Part shown: piece after piece, positions 23,317 through 35,530 of the stretch
Layout: each line of letters opens with the position of its first letter
How positions within the stretch are numbered: position 1 is the first letter of the stretch
Assembly (NCBI GenBank): GCA_016490735.1
Contig: JAEMWC010000165.1
Coordinates: 1,140,310-1,204,309 of the forward strand
Source: Pachyseris speciosa
Taxonomy: Eukaryota > Cnidaria > Anthozoa > Scleractinia > Pachyseridae
Length of the DNA: 64,000 bases
Direction: 5' to 3'
The notes under the pieces: model-generated
Seen by the model: only the letters and a program-made list of their open reading frames with translations
Told to the model about the DNA's origin: nothing
The model's database searches: none
Position numbers and translations under genes: made by a program

Positions 23317-24837
23317 AAAGAGGCAATCAGAAATTGCAATTTGCTACTTCACTGATTTACCTACACGGTTGTAACATTATGACAAAGGTAGAATAACAAG
23401 ATTATCATCCGATGCTTTTTCCCATCCTTTTCATTGGCCCAGATCCTACCACGTGACCTACAAATAACTGCCTACAAATAATGGTCTGCTCGTGCGCAGT
23501 ATCGTCCAACTGTGATTTTGCTGCAATATTCTGCTCATGCGTAGTTGAGCCCCACGCGTCCAAGCTCTTCAAATTCAGTGAAAAATGACAGATCGTTTCA
23601 CGCTTCCCGAAAATAATTATGAAAAACAAGCTCGGTGATCGAATGATAAAACTATCATTGAACTCGGTTTTCGCAAAATATCGTGATTTGCTAGTGTCTC
23701 GCAGATCAATTATTTGCCTAAGCCTTCGGCTGAACTGCTCGCCACTGACAGATCACGATATTTTGCTCAACCTCGTCCAATAATTGTTTAATATCACGTT
23801 TTATTTTCACTATGGCATCATGTTCATCATGTACAGATAGTAGCACCGCCTCTTCTAATACAACTCATCTTTCAAGTACAGTCAACATTGCTTGTGTTGT
23901 GGATGTCTAGAAAACGACGGCATAGAAAAAGACTACCTAGAAAACGATGACCAATAAAAGCAGTGAATGATTAGTGGCTTTTGACTGTTTTTGATCCCAG
24001 GAGATTGTTTCCTCGTATAGGTCCCCTAGCTTGTATTTAAGACCATTACAGAACGGAGGACTTTTTGGCAAAAAGGTTACTGGAATCTCGGAGAAATGTG
24101 AGGAGAAAAAACATTCTGCAGGGTGAAACAGTTTGCAAACACGTCATTTGAAACAGAGACATTTCTACAAAAAAAGAGAGTAAGGTTTCTGCAGCCAGTT
24201 CTGTAGTTGGATTTCACGTCACGCAAGTAAAAAATAAAATCACTTATCGTAGACTACCTGTCAAAGTCTCAGGGGTGTGTGATATCCCGTACTTGAGTTA
24301 TTCAGCAAAATATACCTTCAAAATTACAGAGTTTAGTATGTAGCGGCCAGGGGCACGATTGAAACATCTGGAATTTAGTCTGGCCAAGTTAAAACCTTTC
24401 GTTTCGCTGTTGAACTTGCAAAGAATCGTACAGACACTTCTCAACATATTAGTTCAGTGTTCAGACCTCGAAAACACAAGGTGAATCGACATTTTAGTGT
24501 ACGCGATGTTTCTCATCTAACATGGCGGCCTTGTGTTTGAGCAACCTCGTCCCCAGGGCCATCCACGAGGTACTACTATTTTTAGTCTGCGCTTGCGTAG
24601 AAACGCCGGAAGTGAGCTCTTAGGAAGAAACACGACAAGGAATAAAAAGAAGAACGGACAACATTTTTGGACTCAGCTTCCACCGGAAGTCCGAGTAAAA
24701 AACCGCCGTTTTTCTCCCCGTCGCACGAAATTACGTACATCGTACATCTGTACGTACATTATGTACATTATGTACATCGTACATCTGTCGAGTGCGCGCG
24801 ACGCGACGTATATCTAGTGCCCCATATTGAATAATTA

Positions 24838-25065
24838 TCTGTGATAGATAGTGAGTGGCGATTGTCAACAAAATGGCGGCCACTTATTCGCGTTTTCGAC
24901 GTGTCTGTGAGGCGGGTTTAGATAATTTACTTGTTTAGTTTTTAACGACAAGTAGATTTATGCTAAATGTATTCTAATCCCCTCTCGATTTCCACGCGTT
25001 ATAGCTGATTCGGGTTGCGCTCTCATCAGCTATCACACGATAGAAATCTCGATCTCATAATCTAA
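24838..25065 (+). repeat. Dispersed repeat, inverted relative of 21512-21722
   Basis: Plus-strand sequence homologous to the reverse complement of 21512-21722, with roughly three quarters of positions agreeing by eye. See that entry for shared blocks. Confidence 0.6.
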
Positions 25066-25409
25066 TTTCAATCGTTCTCTTAAAACAGTCTGGTCCCAGT
25101 TGTTCATAGGGCGGATAACCTCCTCCAATGTATTTGCTGCAGTACATTTCATCCGTTGAACAACGATTTATCCGCTGGATAAAGCAGTTCTTCAGCTTTT
25201 ACACAACTGGGGCCAGATTGGTGGGCGACAAATTAGAAATCTGAGTTTCAGTATTTTTTCTTTGGGAGGCAATTTACCCCGTAATGTTGAATAAGAAATC
25301 AAGGGCTTTCGGTCTGATACTTTCCCCTGGAAAGCCGATGTTCTTGAAACTAGAAAAAATGATGATATTCTTATTGTAATGTTTGTTTTGAGCACATCGA
25401 ATAATGTGA

Positions 25410-25421
25410 TGTATGTATGTA

Positions 25422-25488
<67 letters not shown>
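25410..25488. repeat. (GTAT)n/(TG)n microsatellite
   Basis: A few GTAT units pass into a run of TG dinucleotides with one TTG interruption. Confidence 0.95.
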
Positions 25489-25489
<1 letters not shown>

Positions 25490-27541
25490 CGAACGCCTGG
25501 GCAACTGTCAGCAAAACGTTCCTCAAACCGGAACACTGTAGGCTGATTTAGCAATGACAACGGGGACTTCTTGACAACGGCGCGCGCAGATCTAAAAAGC
25601 GACTTGACAATAGCAGAGCAGCAAATTGAGCACCGGAAGTCGTGTTCAGTCCTTTCCGCGCGCTCTCGCGTTCTCAAATGACGTTCCCGTTCTGTTGCTA
25701 AATTAGCCTAGTATTAACCAGTCAGTTGGTTTCTAGAGCCTCGCTGTCCGTTGTTGATAACCGGTATATAGCAGTCTTCAGTTAAATGTTGAAAGTCATT
25801 CTCGTATGCTTCAGTTTTGTTTCACTTCGCTCTATGATTGGTTGGCAAAACTCGCGCCACTTTCTCAACCAATTAGAAACAAAACCAATGGCGACTTGTA
25901 CGTGCGCACTTTCCCGCGCTTTGCGCAGGTTACATGTCTTACTTCAAATTCTGATGGGTTCATAGCCCTTCTCGTGTCTGTTGTGATTGGTCAAAGTAAT
26001 TGCTTTGGCCTTGGTGTTATGACACTCAGTTGAAATTCGCTCCAGTAGGAGGCTCTTCCAAAAATATGACAAAGTAGGTAGGCCTGTGGTTGAGCGATAA
26101 CAACTCAACGAGTTTTACAAGGACAAAAAATTGGGTTTATGAGCCAAACGGTTACCCCATAAAATCATCACAGCCTCTGGGGACGAGATTAGGTTTTAGA
26201 AGAGGTTTGATTGTGTCGTGGGAACGGGGAGCGTTGCGTGTCTTCGGTCCTAGTCCGAGTCATACTTTCGATGGTAGCTTCTGGTCAAGGCTGGTTGGCC
26301 AGCACTTGAAAACTGGTAAGATTTTTTTTCTCGTCTCTAACTGTTTGGTGACAGAGAACTTTCTTTGGATGTAGTGCAATTTTTTCGACGTCCAGTTTTG
26401 ATTCCTCATGGTGTTTTCAAATGCGTTTTTTATGGTGTATTGTTCTCAGTCGTTCGTGTAAGGCGCTTTCAATGGTCTGCTTTGATTAAAAGATATTTTT
26501 TTCGCGATTTCATGACAGTTTATTTTCCAAATCGAATGTGGTCAACAGAAGCACAGGCAGCCCAATAGTAGTATGTGAGACGTGAGAATTTTTTACGGAT
26601 TTGAAGCTGTAAATATTATTTCCCATTGTTTTATAGTGGACAGGAAAAAAAAATCGATAAAATGGCGCTTAAATCAACCAGGACACACCAAAGGACATTA
26701 AAGTGAAGGCAAATTTAATTTGGCGGTTGAGTGTGCAGGACACAAATCCGTAAATAATCCCACGTCTCACATACTGTCACCCATATGGGCTCCTGATACT
26801 ATAATATGTTTGTCTGTGAGAGACCTGCATGATTTGTACAAAAAACAAACAAACAAACAAACAAAAAATAACAGCAACAAACAAAACTCGTCGATATTTC
26901 TCTCTGCGTATGTTGTGTCCAGCCTTCATTTACGTTGGCTGAATTGAATGTAAATTCCCGTTAACTTCTTGAAAATCACCGGCGGTTCATTGTGGAGCTT
27001 TGAAATGGCATTTATTTTGTAACTACGGCAGTGAAGATTTCATGGTTATTTAGATCGTCCCTTATAGAAAATTAAGCAAGTCATTGCAAGAGAAGAAACC
27101 TACGAAATAATAACGGTTTTGTTGTGTTTCCGGGTTATTGAAAGACTATTTTCAGACAATCGTTTAATAGAGACTAAAAATTGGTAGTTATATGTGAAAA
27201 CTGCGGAAAAATTGTGCATTTCATTGTCGATGGAGCAAGTAATTCTTGTATATTTATGTGCTACATTTAGTTAAGACAGGGCTCAAAGGATTATTTTAAC
27301 GGTTACTTAGCAAAAAATAAATATTCAAAACAGACGTGTTTTCATAGCTTGTTCACTCGACCAACAATGAACATTGACTACTAACGAACTGTTTCCTGTT
27401 TCAGAAAGGACTTTAAACAATCGCCGAAAAGCCATTTGTTAGTCTGTTTTCAACTCGTGCGTCATTTGGTTTGTCTTAGAAGTACAGCTTGCCACTGACG
27501 TCAAGAAAACAACAAAAAAAAGCAAGTGGTTTTAGCAAATT

Positions 27542-28048
27542 GTGAATTGGGTGAATCAGGGATTCACCTGTCCACCAAAGAGAATCATGATCATGTATAG
27601 CAGGGGGTCGCTGATTCTGACCGCTGTTACATTTGTCACAGTTTTTACGCTGTTTTTCTTGGTAGTTTGCTCGTACAAAATGTTACGAAAGTGCATCAAA
27701 CACGACGACGAAAGAGGGAACGATGGTCCGAATTCGAAAGTCACGAGCTTCAGCGAAGTTAACAGCACTGCAGCTGTATGCGATAAGAAGATGAACAAGG
27801 AAATAAGCAGCACCAACGAAGGATTTACTCTTGATATTCCTGATGATTACAGCGCTGAAATGGAAACTTTCCCAAACACCAGCCCAAACAAGGACGACGA
27901 TGATTTGCCTCAAAATGAAGAATTCCCAGTGGTCGAGGAGAAGGAGCAGCCGAACATGAATCTTGGTGACAATATAACCGGGAATGTAGTCGCTGAAGCC
28001 GTGAACACAAGTGTCAACAATGATGGATTCATGGACACGCACTTTTAG
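27542..28048 (+). CDS. Unrecognised single-pass membrane protein
   Basis: An open frame of 168 codons in an otherwise frame-poor region. The first Met gives a 30-residue N-terminal part before the membrane helix; Met16 or Met18 (27587 or 27593) would leave a much shorter one and is an equally good start. One hydrophobic helix (about residues 25-47, SLILTAVTFVTVFTLFFLVV) is followed by a basic patch KMLRKCIKH, which predicts N-outside, C-inside topology. The remaining 115 residues are acidic, Asn/Asp/Glu-rich and probably disordered, with DDDDLPQNEEFPVVEEKE near residue 120. AATAAA signals at 28316 and 28352 fit a short 3' UTR. It could be an intronless gene or the coding exon after a 5' UTR intron (acceptor-like TTTCAG at 27404). 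I know no family for it. Confidence 0.5.
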   Translation: MNWVNQGFTCPPKRIMIMYSRGSLILTAVTFVTVFTLFFLVVCSYKMLRKCIKHDDERGNDGPNSKVTSFSEVNSTAAVCDKKMNKEISSTNEGFTLDIPDDYSAEMETFPNTSPNKDDDDLPQNEEFPVVEEKEQPNMNLGDNITGNVVAEAVNTSVNNDGFMDTHF

Positions 28049-31000
28049 TAGACAATTTCAGCGCCATATTTCGCACGCAATTTTTACTAAAATGGTTTGA
28101 ATCTCGAAAGAAGTATCCAAACTCCTTGATAGGAAAAACTGAAATAATATTTTGTTACATTTTAACACAAGAAACTGCCATTAACATTATAAAATCTGTA
28201 TTTATGTTTTTTCGAAAGCATGTCAACAAAAAATACATTGGTAAGTAACATGACTTCACTTGAAGCGTCTCTTTTTCAGTACAAATATGGAAATTGCAAC
28301 GGTTATCGCTGACTAAATAAAAAAAAACATTTAATTTGGTTGTTGTTGATAAATAAACCGTTGTACGAACTTTATCCTGTGTTTACTTCGTCAATTGATG
28401 ATGTATAAATTTGATATCAATGAAAAGCGCTCGTAATTGCCGCATTCGAGTGTCAAAATTGTGGAATATCTAAGTGTAGTTGAATTGTTAGCAAAAACAG
28501 ACGTTTGTAAAAACTTTTGAGGTGAAGAGCACCTGTGTTAGTTTCGCATTGAGAACTTTCGGAAGATTTACGTTATTTTTAATTGTGGTACCTCCATTCT
28601 CGACGATGAAGGTTTGTCTTTACAAATAGATGGCTAAAGGGTTCTCGTCAGTTAAAATCAAAACAGACACAAACCAACGAAGTACAGCATCGTGCTAATT
28701 TCTTAAATTCAGGCCAAAACATCTATTCTATTGTTTTTATCGAGTGTCTCAATCTCCGCTTTTTTGAATGCCAACTGATCGTTAGGGCTATAACTTCCAT
28801 TTCGAACTTCTAAATTTAAATTGACAGCGGGTGCAGAGATAAACCCTACAGCTGCCATTTCATGTAACTCGCCAAGCGATCACGAATCTCAAATTCAGTC
28901 AATTCCGACCTACTGAAGAGGTGCAAGGAGGTTTAACCGATTCATTTTACCTTGTATGGGATTCACCTCGCTTTTCCCTCACAGACCCGATCAGTATAAA
29001 ACATCAAATCCAGCCAACCCATTTCGCTGTATTAACATCCAAATGCTGATTCTTACCAGTTCAAGCAAAAAAATCCAAGAATTAATCAAGTTGGACGGCG
29101 AAACTCCGCCTCTTACCACTTTGGACGAAGACTTCTAGCTTTTCCAATGAAGCGTGCATAAAGCGCGCTAGTTTTTCTTACATTTTGAATTTCTTGACAG
29201 CTTTTTGACAATTCTATCAGATTTTGAGACTTGCACATGCATTTGATCGGCTTTTTTCCCGTCTAGTTTGAGTTTCTGCCTCACGCGCGGCAATAAATTT
29301 TTTTTAGGTTTTAAAAAGACTAGCGATACCGGTAAGAGATCATATGTTTCTCTTGTTGTCGTGGACATACAATTTCGGCCGAAAAACGTGGGCTGGCGAC
29401 ATCCCCACTGTGATATTTCGCATTTGCTTACATGGATGGGTGGACAAACGCGGTGACGTCACAACGGAAACCGAAATTTATTCCACATTTTCTTATGATG
29501 CAAGGGGCGCGGATCTCCGCTATGAGATAAAATGAGCTATATACATCCCTAACCACTGAAATTTTGCAACTTAAGTAGTATGGTTTTCGATGAAAAAGGG
29601 TTCGTTTGTTTGTTTTGTCAAGGGATCGTTAAGCTCCTCCACCTTCGCTTGGTGCTTCCTTCTTCATGACGTACGTAAATCGATTTTTTTAAATTTATTT
29701 TCTTCATGAATGTTATTTCAGCTATTTTTAGTTTTATGTCATGCGTAATGCCTCGGTTAAATTAGCGGTGACAAGTCTCAGTCCCTGACCTTCTGACATG
29801 TCTTGCTTCAACCTCGTTCCCAGGGTCTCTCTTCTTCGCAGCCCCTGTAGCTCCAGGGAAGAGAAGAGACCCTGGGAACGAGGTTGGTCTTGCTTGTGAC
29901 AACCAACCATAGTGGTTAAGCGTATAGAGTTTGCACAATAGCGGGTTTTCACGTGACGTGACTTTTGCATTTTTATCTTCATCACGTAAAAGACATTTTA
30001 GAAATGTATCTGCTTGCATGTTTTCAGCTTGGTAGCTTGCTTTGTTTCGAAAATAGAGCAGTTTGAATTTTAGAGTGACATAAAGATGACTGCTCACAAG
30101 CATGTCACTTCAGTACATGAAAACATCGATTCACCGCGTTTTTTTAAAGGTACGTTTGAAAGGCCAACATGGTAAGAGAAGCATCTATGTGAATGTTTGA
30201 AAGCTCAACACAGAGCACAAAGCCTTTGAGATAGCTACAGTAAGAAACATATGTTTTAACTCGTTTCCGGCCGCCATCTTGGCGTCCCTCAGAGGGACAA
30301 AAACATATTTTGTTGAGTAGTACATTGGCGTATTGTTTGTTTATGGCTCTTCTATAATATTACAATTTCTTGACTTTATCTATTGAATGCCTAATGGTTG
30401 ATGATTTTATTGTTTTTTTTTTACTTGCGTGACTGAAAACGCTCTGTAACCTTGTATCTTATCTGATCTGATCTGATCTGATCTTATCTTATTTTTCCTT
30501 CATCCTTTCCCCTACCTCTAAAAATAAATATAATACCGGCCTGTTCCCGTCAAATCTCAAACCCGCATATCTTTCCGGTACTACTCCCTAGCATCTGTAA
30601 AATGCCGTTGGCTGTTTTTATCTGTCAGTTGATTGATTGAAGCTAATTTCAATGCCAAGCTTGCCTTTGACACACACACTATTCTGTCCAGTAGAATTAT
30701 TCAAACTTTTCAAAACGGTTGAGAGAGAGCTAAGCTATATAGTTATTGTATTTTTTTTCTAATCCGAGGGGTTCTGATTAAAACGAGAAGAAAATAAATA
30801 AAATAGAATACAATTAAAACAACATTGACTAAAGGAGCTATTATATATATATATTATTATATATTATTATTATTATTATTTATTATATTTATATTTCACT
30901 TTACTTGTCCACATTTACCTTCTAGGGCCAGAACCAAACCATGGTTCTAAGGCACTAGAGGAGTGTTAGTTCAATTTACTTGATTGAGAGGACCTTTCTC

Positions 31001-31290
31001 AGAATGTGTGCTGTTCCCATAAGGGCTGTTTTCTGGATTTCATGTGGTTTGTGTTGCCTGAGATTTTGCGCAGCTTTTTTTCAGTGCCTTTCCTATTAAC
31101 TCCAAGGGCACCTACGACAACGGGGTTTACCAACGGTTCTCATCTGCCACATACGGGCTATTTCTATCTCCAGATCTTTGTATTTAGACAGTTTCTCTGA
31201 TACTTTAATGGAAGTGTTTTTGTCCGATGGTATGCGGGCCGCGTCAATTAAGGTGCACTTGTTTTCCTGCTTGTTTTATGTTTCAGTTGA
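28049..31290. other. Intergenic DNA, no gene seen
   Basis: AT-rich sequence with poly(A) signals just after the 27.5 kb gene, a hairpin MITE (29808-29886), an ATCTG microsatellite (about 30458-30490) and AT-rich simple sequence near 30840-30895. Short open frames show no protein features. Confidence 0.6.
29808..29886. mobile_element. Short hairpin MITE
   Basis: Arms of about 29 bp (CAACCTCGTTCCCAGGGTCT and its inverse) around a 20-bp loop. Related-looking termini (CCTCGTCCCCAGGG, CTCTGGGGACGAG) occur near 24541 and 26174. Confidence 0.75.
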
Positions 31291-31521
31291 GACTGGAACA
31301 GTTTGAACAGTTTATTTATTTACCAGAAAAAATATTTCACTATAAAAAATGCGATAAGAATATTACTAAAAAACATGATAAAAAGATAAAAAAAAAAAAA
31401 GGTACAAAGGTAATTCGACGACGTTTCGACGTTAACTTAACGCCATTATCAAGTCAATTAAATGATAAAATTTTTGGGCGTATAAATACGAGAAGAACGA
31501 AAAGAATACGAATATTTGTGT

Positions 31522-32019
31522 TCAGCAACGGCTTTGGAAAAGGTGTCGGGTTGTGTAACCGACATAATCTGCATCGCACAGATCACATGAAAAATGATAA
31601 ACAACGCATTGCTGGTTAACAATAGACGGCTTGGCTTCCTTAGGCCTAAAGTCTTGCTCCAACTTTCTACTGACAAAAACTGGCTGCACAGTGGGGCCAA
31701 TCTTATGACTAAGATCGCGCAAATGCCTCCGAACAGCATTGGCAGAAACCTGATCTTTGAAAGGAAGACTGATTCTAACTATGGCGGTATCTCTCTCGCT
31801 CATGTTCGCTGAAGGACCAGAAGGGTCTCGAAGAGAAAAATTGGAAATGACCGATTCAATAAGGCCCCTAGGGTAATCGAGATGACTGAAAGTAGAGCTT
31901 AATTTGTCACATTCTGCATTAAAAGCCTCCGTCGTAGAAGACAACGCATAAGCGTGATGCAACATTGTTTTTAACAGAGAGTCTTTGTAACGTTTATCAG
32001 TGTGACTCTTAAAATGCAA
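31522..32019 (-). pseudogene. Penelope-like ORF fragment with partial GIY-YIG domain
   Basis: 165 codons end with a Cys-rich motif and the GIY-YIG core (CVVYHFSCDLCDADYVGYTT), which in PLEs follows the reverse transcriptase and nicks target DNA. The frame stops after HLFQSRC, and an AEHKYS continuation sits in another frame. The RT domain itself is absent. Confidence 0.7.
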
Positions 32020-32033
32020 GAGTAAACCAGTGT

Positions 32034-32249
32034 TTGTTGCCTTTCTGTAGACTTGAGTCTCAAGTAATTGGCAAACATCTCGCTGAACCGCACAGTGGCA
32101 GGAATCTTTTGAATGAAAACCTTTTCAAGATCGTTAAGAAATGTCAAAGCAAGTTTGATTGTTTAGCGTTTGAGATACTTTTCATCAAGAAACTAAAACC
32201 TAATCTCAACGTGCAAACGGACTCCATACGTGCTAAACTTTTTGTCTAG
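32034..32249 (+). pseudogene. C-terminal end of a Penelope-like ORF
   Basis: Encodes IGKHLAEPHSGRNLLNENLF and FDCLAFEILFIKKLKPNLNV, ending DSIRAKLFV and stop, the usual C-terminus of this PLE group. It lies on the opposite strand to the preceding fragment and is cut off at its 5' end. Confidence 0.7.
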
Positions 32250-33064
32250 CTTAAGATATTTCTTTCTGTTACACTTCTTAATCAACTATTGTTCTTTTAG
32301 TATTTATACGCCCAAAAATTTTATCAATTTTTTGACTTGATAATGGCGTTAAGTTAACTTCGAAACGTCGTCGAATTACCTTTTTACCTTTTTTATCTTT
32401 TTATCATGTTTTTTAGTAATATCTCATCGCAATTTTTTATAGTGAAATTTTTTTCAAAGTCACTTCTTTTCCGTATACCAGAAAAAAACAATAATAAGTA
32501 CACACATACAGACATTCGATATATTACAAAAAGATAAAGATAAAGAGATGTAAATTGTAAGTAAATGAATTAAAGGTATTTTCCTGCCGAGGAGGCTCAA
32601 ATTGAAACCTAGAAAGCTAATGCAAATGAAGGCCTAAAATGAAGCTAATGGTTCAAAAGTTAATGGTTCAAATGTCAGACCTTTTTGGTTGGCTATGTAA
32701 AGTGGGTAGCAGGTGGTAGATAAATGTCGTGATATGGGAAATTAGATTGAAATATCACTTTCTGAAATCCATCAGAAACGTCAATATCTGTTTCAAAACG
32801 GAAAAAGATCTCTCAAAGACGTATACGTCAATTTCCCACTATCTACTCGTCATCTGGCGCACGATAAAGTCAAAAGCGTAAGATACGATGGTATTGGGTA
32901 ACTTTTTATGTGCCGAAGATAACAGACACATAGTAAAACAACCAAGCTGCAGTTATTCTAAGCCAAACGACGGATCTACTGCCAATTGTAAAGGCACCGT
33001 TTGCATGATAATATAATATTTCCTTCTCGTGTTGTGTCTTACCTTTTTTGTTGTGTATCCACAG

Positions 33065-33158
33065 ACGAATACGAAATTCGGCATGGATAAATGGTTTGGA
33101 AAGCTTCTTGGATATGCCGTGCTGTTTTGGCTTCTACATCGGTTCAGTGGGGTTGGAG
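33065..33158 (+). CDS. Upstream duplicate of the GPCR signal-peptide exon
   Basis: Identical to the exon at 36961-37054: acceptor TATCCACAG, 18 bases of leader, then ATG at 33083 and 25 codons plus one base, ending before GTAAGT. It encodes a signal peptide starting MDKWFGKLLGYAVLFWLLH. It could serve as an alternative first coding exon for the receptor whose body begins at 39652. If it were spliced to the downstream copy instead of to 39652, the frame would meet TAA after eight codons. Confidence 0.6.
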
Positions 33159-34272
33159 GTAAGTTATATATAATTACACTATAAAATATACCTGTGTACA
33201 AGTTCTCGCGCGCCCATCCGGTGACTTAAAATCTGCATAGCGAGCGCCGCTGTTTGTTCTAAGTTTACGATTGGCCTGGCCTCGAGAGAAATATGGAAAG
33301 ATAAGAAGCTTGTTTCTTCCTTAGTGCCGCCAAAACCTTTTCGTCTAGTGAATAGATCTAACGCCTTACACAGATGACCCTTAAGAAGTTGTTCTTTAAA
33401 AATATTAAATTTAAATGACTTGAAAATTGCCATTAGCGAGCATCTTCCAGCAGTGAAAGTGTACTCTGTTCCCGGGGTCTTTCTCAAGAGTTTCAGCGCT
33501 TGATATCTTCTTCTTAGCACTGTGTCTCTCTATAAAATTTATCAAATGAGTTGTTTTAAATTCTTTAAAGTCCTTTCCTCTAGTACGCTCAAATAGCCCC
33601 TTCTAAGATTTTGCGGGGAAACCATGACATTCTGGTAAAAATATTAAAAACTCAATCTTAGGAAGCAATTTTCTATTCAGTTAATCACAGTGTTCCTGTT
33701 AATTAATTTGAAGCCACCGGTCACTGAGTTTTAATTAGAACGACCGTCTTCTCAGCCAAGTGCTTTCACTGCAAAGATTCTTGCCCGAGATGCTGTCAAG
33801 TCACGTGCCTCTTGTTTGCAGTGGATCTTAGATCAAAGTAAACAGAAGCGAATTGCAATTCTAAAGATTCACTGAGTGTACGTGCATTTGCTTGAATGAA
33901 ATCTGAATCTCATTTTTGTTCAATGGTTTTGTTCTCTTAATACTGCAACTGTACATATAACAGCCTCCGGGTAAACAAGCCAAAGATTAACGGTCGTTTT
34001 GCATGCTGCGTCATCCGTTCGGAAGGAAGTCTTGACGATACTTACCAAGGCAATTTATTGCTATTAGTACCAGCGAATCTTGCCACGATGTGTTTTTTTT
34101 TAGTGTAACCTTAGGTTTCTTTATTCTTAATGGATATCGTCGGTGATTTTGTGGCCTTATTTTAAGGCAATTCCAGACCGGCAGAAGTGATTTTGAATTT
34201 CCACGGTGCGATGAGGGCAGAGCACATGCGGTGTTCGTGTCAAGTGAACTGACAAGCTGGCCAAGGTTCCCT

Positions 34273-34876
34273 CTGGGAACTAGCCTGCGGACAAACTGAC
34301 TTATTAAAAGCTTCCCACGCAGTTGGTTTTAAGGGGGTCATACTTCCCCTAAAACGTCGTCTTTACAGGCTAACCTATTAAGGAACCACGCAAATGTTTT
34401 TTTTTTTTACGGAATAATAAAATCTGGGAACTAGCCTGCGGACAAACTGACTTATTAAAAGCTTCCCACGCAGTTGGTTTTAAGGGGGTCATACTTCCCC
34501 TAAAACGTCGTCTTTACAGGCTAACCTATTAAGGAACCACGCAAATGTTTTTTTTTTTTTACGGAATAATAAAATCTGGGAACTAGCCTGCGGACAAACT
34601 GACTTATTAAAAGCTTCCCACGCAGTTGGTTTTAAGGGGGTCATACTTCCCCTAAAACGTCGTCTTTACAGGCTAACCTATTAAGGAACCACGCAAATGT
34701 TTTTTTTTTTTACGGAATAATAAAATCTGGGAACTAGCCTGCGGACAAACTGACTTATTAAAAGCTTCCCACGCAGTTGGTTTTAAGGGGGTCATACTTC
34801 CCTAAAACGTCGTCTTTACAGGCTAACCTATTAAGGAACCACGCAAATGCTTTTTTTTTTTACGGAATAATAAAAT
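34273..34876. repeat. Four tandem copies of a 151-bp repeat
   Basis: Units begin at about 34273, 34424, 34576 and 34727. Each contains CTGGGAACTAGCCTGCGG, AAGGGGGTCATACTTCCCC and a poly(T) tract before ACGGAATAATAAAA. The copies are almost identical. Copy B of the surrounding duplication has only one unit (about 38060-38210). Confidence 0.92.
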
Positions 34877-35089
34877 AATCTCAGAAGCGTATCAGATACG
34901 CTTCTGATAATCTTTAATCTTTAATCTTAATCTTTAATCATTATTTATACACGGTAAAAAGTTCATCAGGTATCCTAAAACCTAAACTGAATCCTAATCC
35001 TGATATTACCTTAACTCACAGCAATATACTACTTATAAACCTGTTTTCCATGAATGCCGTGTTTAAAAATTAAGATATAGAAGGCGTTT

Positions 35090-35530
35090 AAATTGATTTA
35101 ATGAGTCAGACTCTCTAATGTTACAGGGTAAGCTGTTCCAGAGGTTTGCGCCGCTGAAACTATACCTTTTTTTTCATATAATTAGTTCTCGAAAAGGGGA
35201 CAACAGGTTTGTTAACCGAGTCCCTCAGAGCATAGTTTGATTCAATTCGCGATGAAAATTTAGGCCTGAGATATTCAGGGACCAGACCTTTAAAGATTTG
35301 AAAACCATTAGGGCTTTCTGAATTTGACGTTGAGATTGCAAGTTCTTCCAGCTGAGTTTGTGAAACAAGGAATCGATATCAAGGTCATAGCTCGATGAAG
35401 TTATTACTCGTGCAGCACGGTTTTGTAGTTTTTGTAGCTTACTAGATAATGTTTTGTCACCCCAGACTGGGCTGCACTAATCAAAGTGAGATTGAACTAG
35501 TGAGTTGTATATGCTGAGTAGGGTGGATTG
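35090..35530 (-). pseudogene. Non-LTR retrotransposon ORF2 C-terminus (copy A)
   Basis: Minus-strand translation gives LQKLQNRAARVITSSSYDL and downstream FSGANLWNSLPCNIRESDSL with FKRLL, the conserved thumb-end motifs of CR1/Jockey-type reverse transcriptase ORFs. Frames are broken and the RT core is missing, so only the 3' end of a LINE survives. Confidence 0.7.

Larger units (their letters stand above)
20449..27541. other. Intergenic region between seipin and the 27.5 kb gene
   Basis: Seven kilobases of repeats: a hairpin MITE (20672-20799), inverted relatives at 21512-21722 and 24838-25065, MITEs at 21721-22058 and 22109-22714, a tRNA-SINE (22875-23316), an inverted repeat around 23650-23790, a TACGTACAT-rich palindromic patch (24731-24790) and a TG microsatellite. 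No protein gene is supported. A donor-like CTG^GTAAGA at 26313-26319 and an acceptor-like TTTCAG at 27404 might belong to 5' UTR exons of the downstream gene. Confidence 0.6.
31328..32455. mobile_element. Rearranged Penelope-like element between inverted 3' arms
   Basis: Inverted arms of about 160 bp (31328-31493 and 32298-32455) carry the same 3' region, with CGACGTTTCGA and ACTTGATAATGGCGTTAAG. Between them lie two ORF pieces on opposite strands. The minus strand 32019-31500 encodes the end of the reverse transcriptase linker plus the first part of a GIY-YIG nuclease (CDADYVGYTTRHLFQ, then AEHKYS after a frameshift). The plus strand 32034-32249 encodes the ORF end (SIRAKLFV, stop). The minus piece lacks exactly the part the plus piece supplies, pointing to internal inversion or joining of two copies. 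No intact element. Confidence 0.75.

Noticed and set aside
24533..24817. 94-codon frame with palindromic TACGTACAT patch
   Set aside because: Covers a simple palindromic repeat and MITE-like termini; no protein features.
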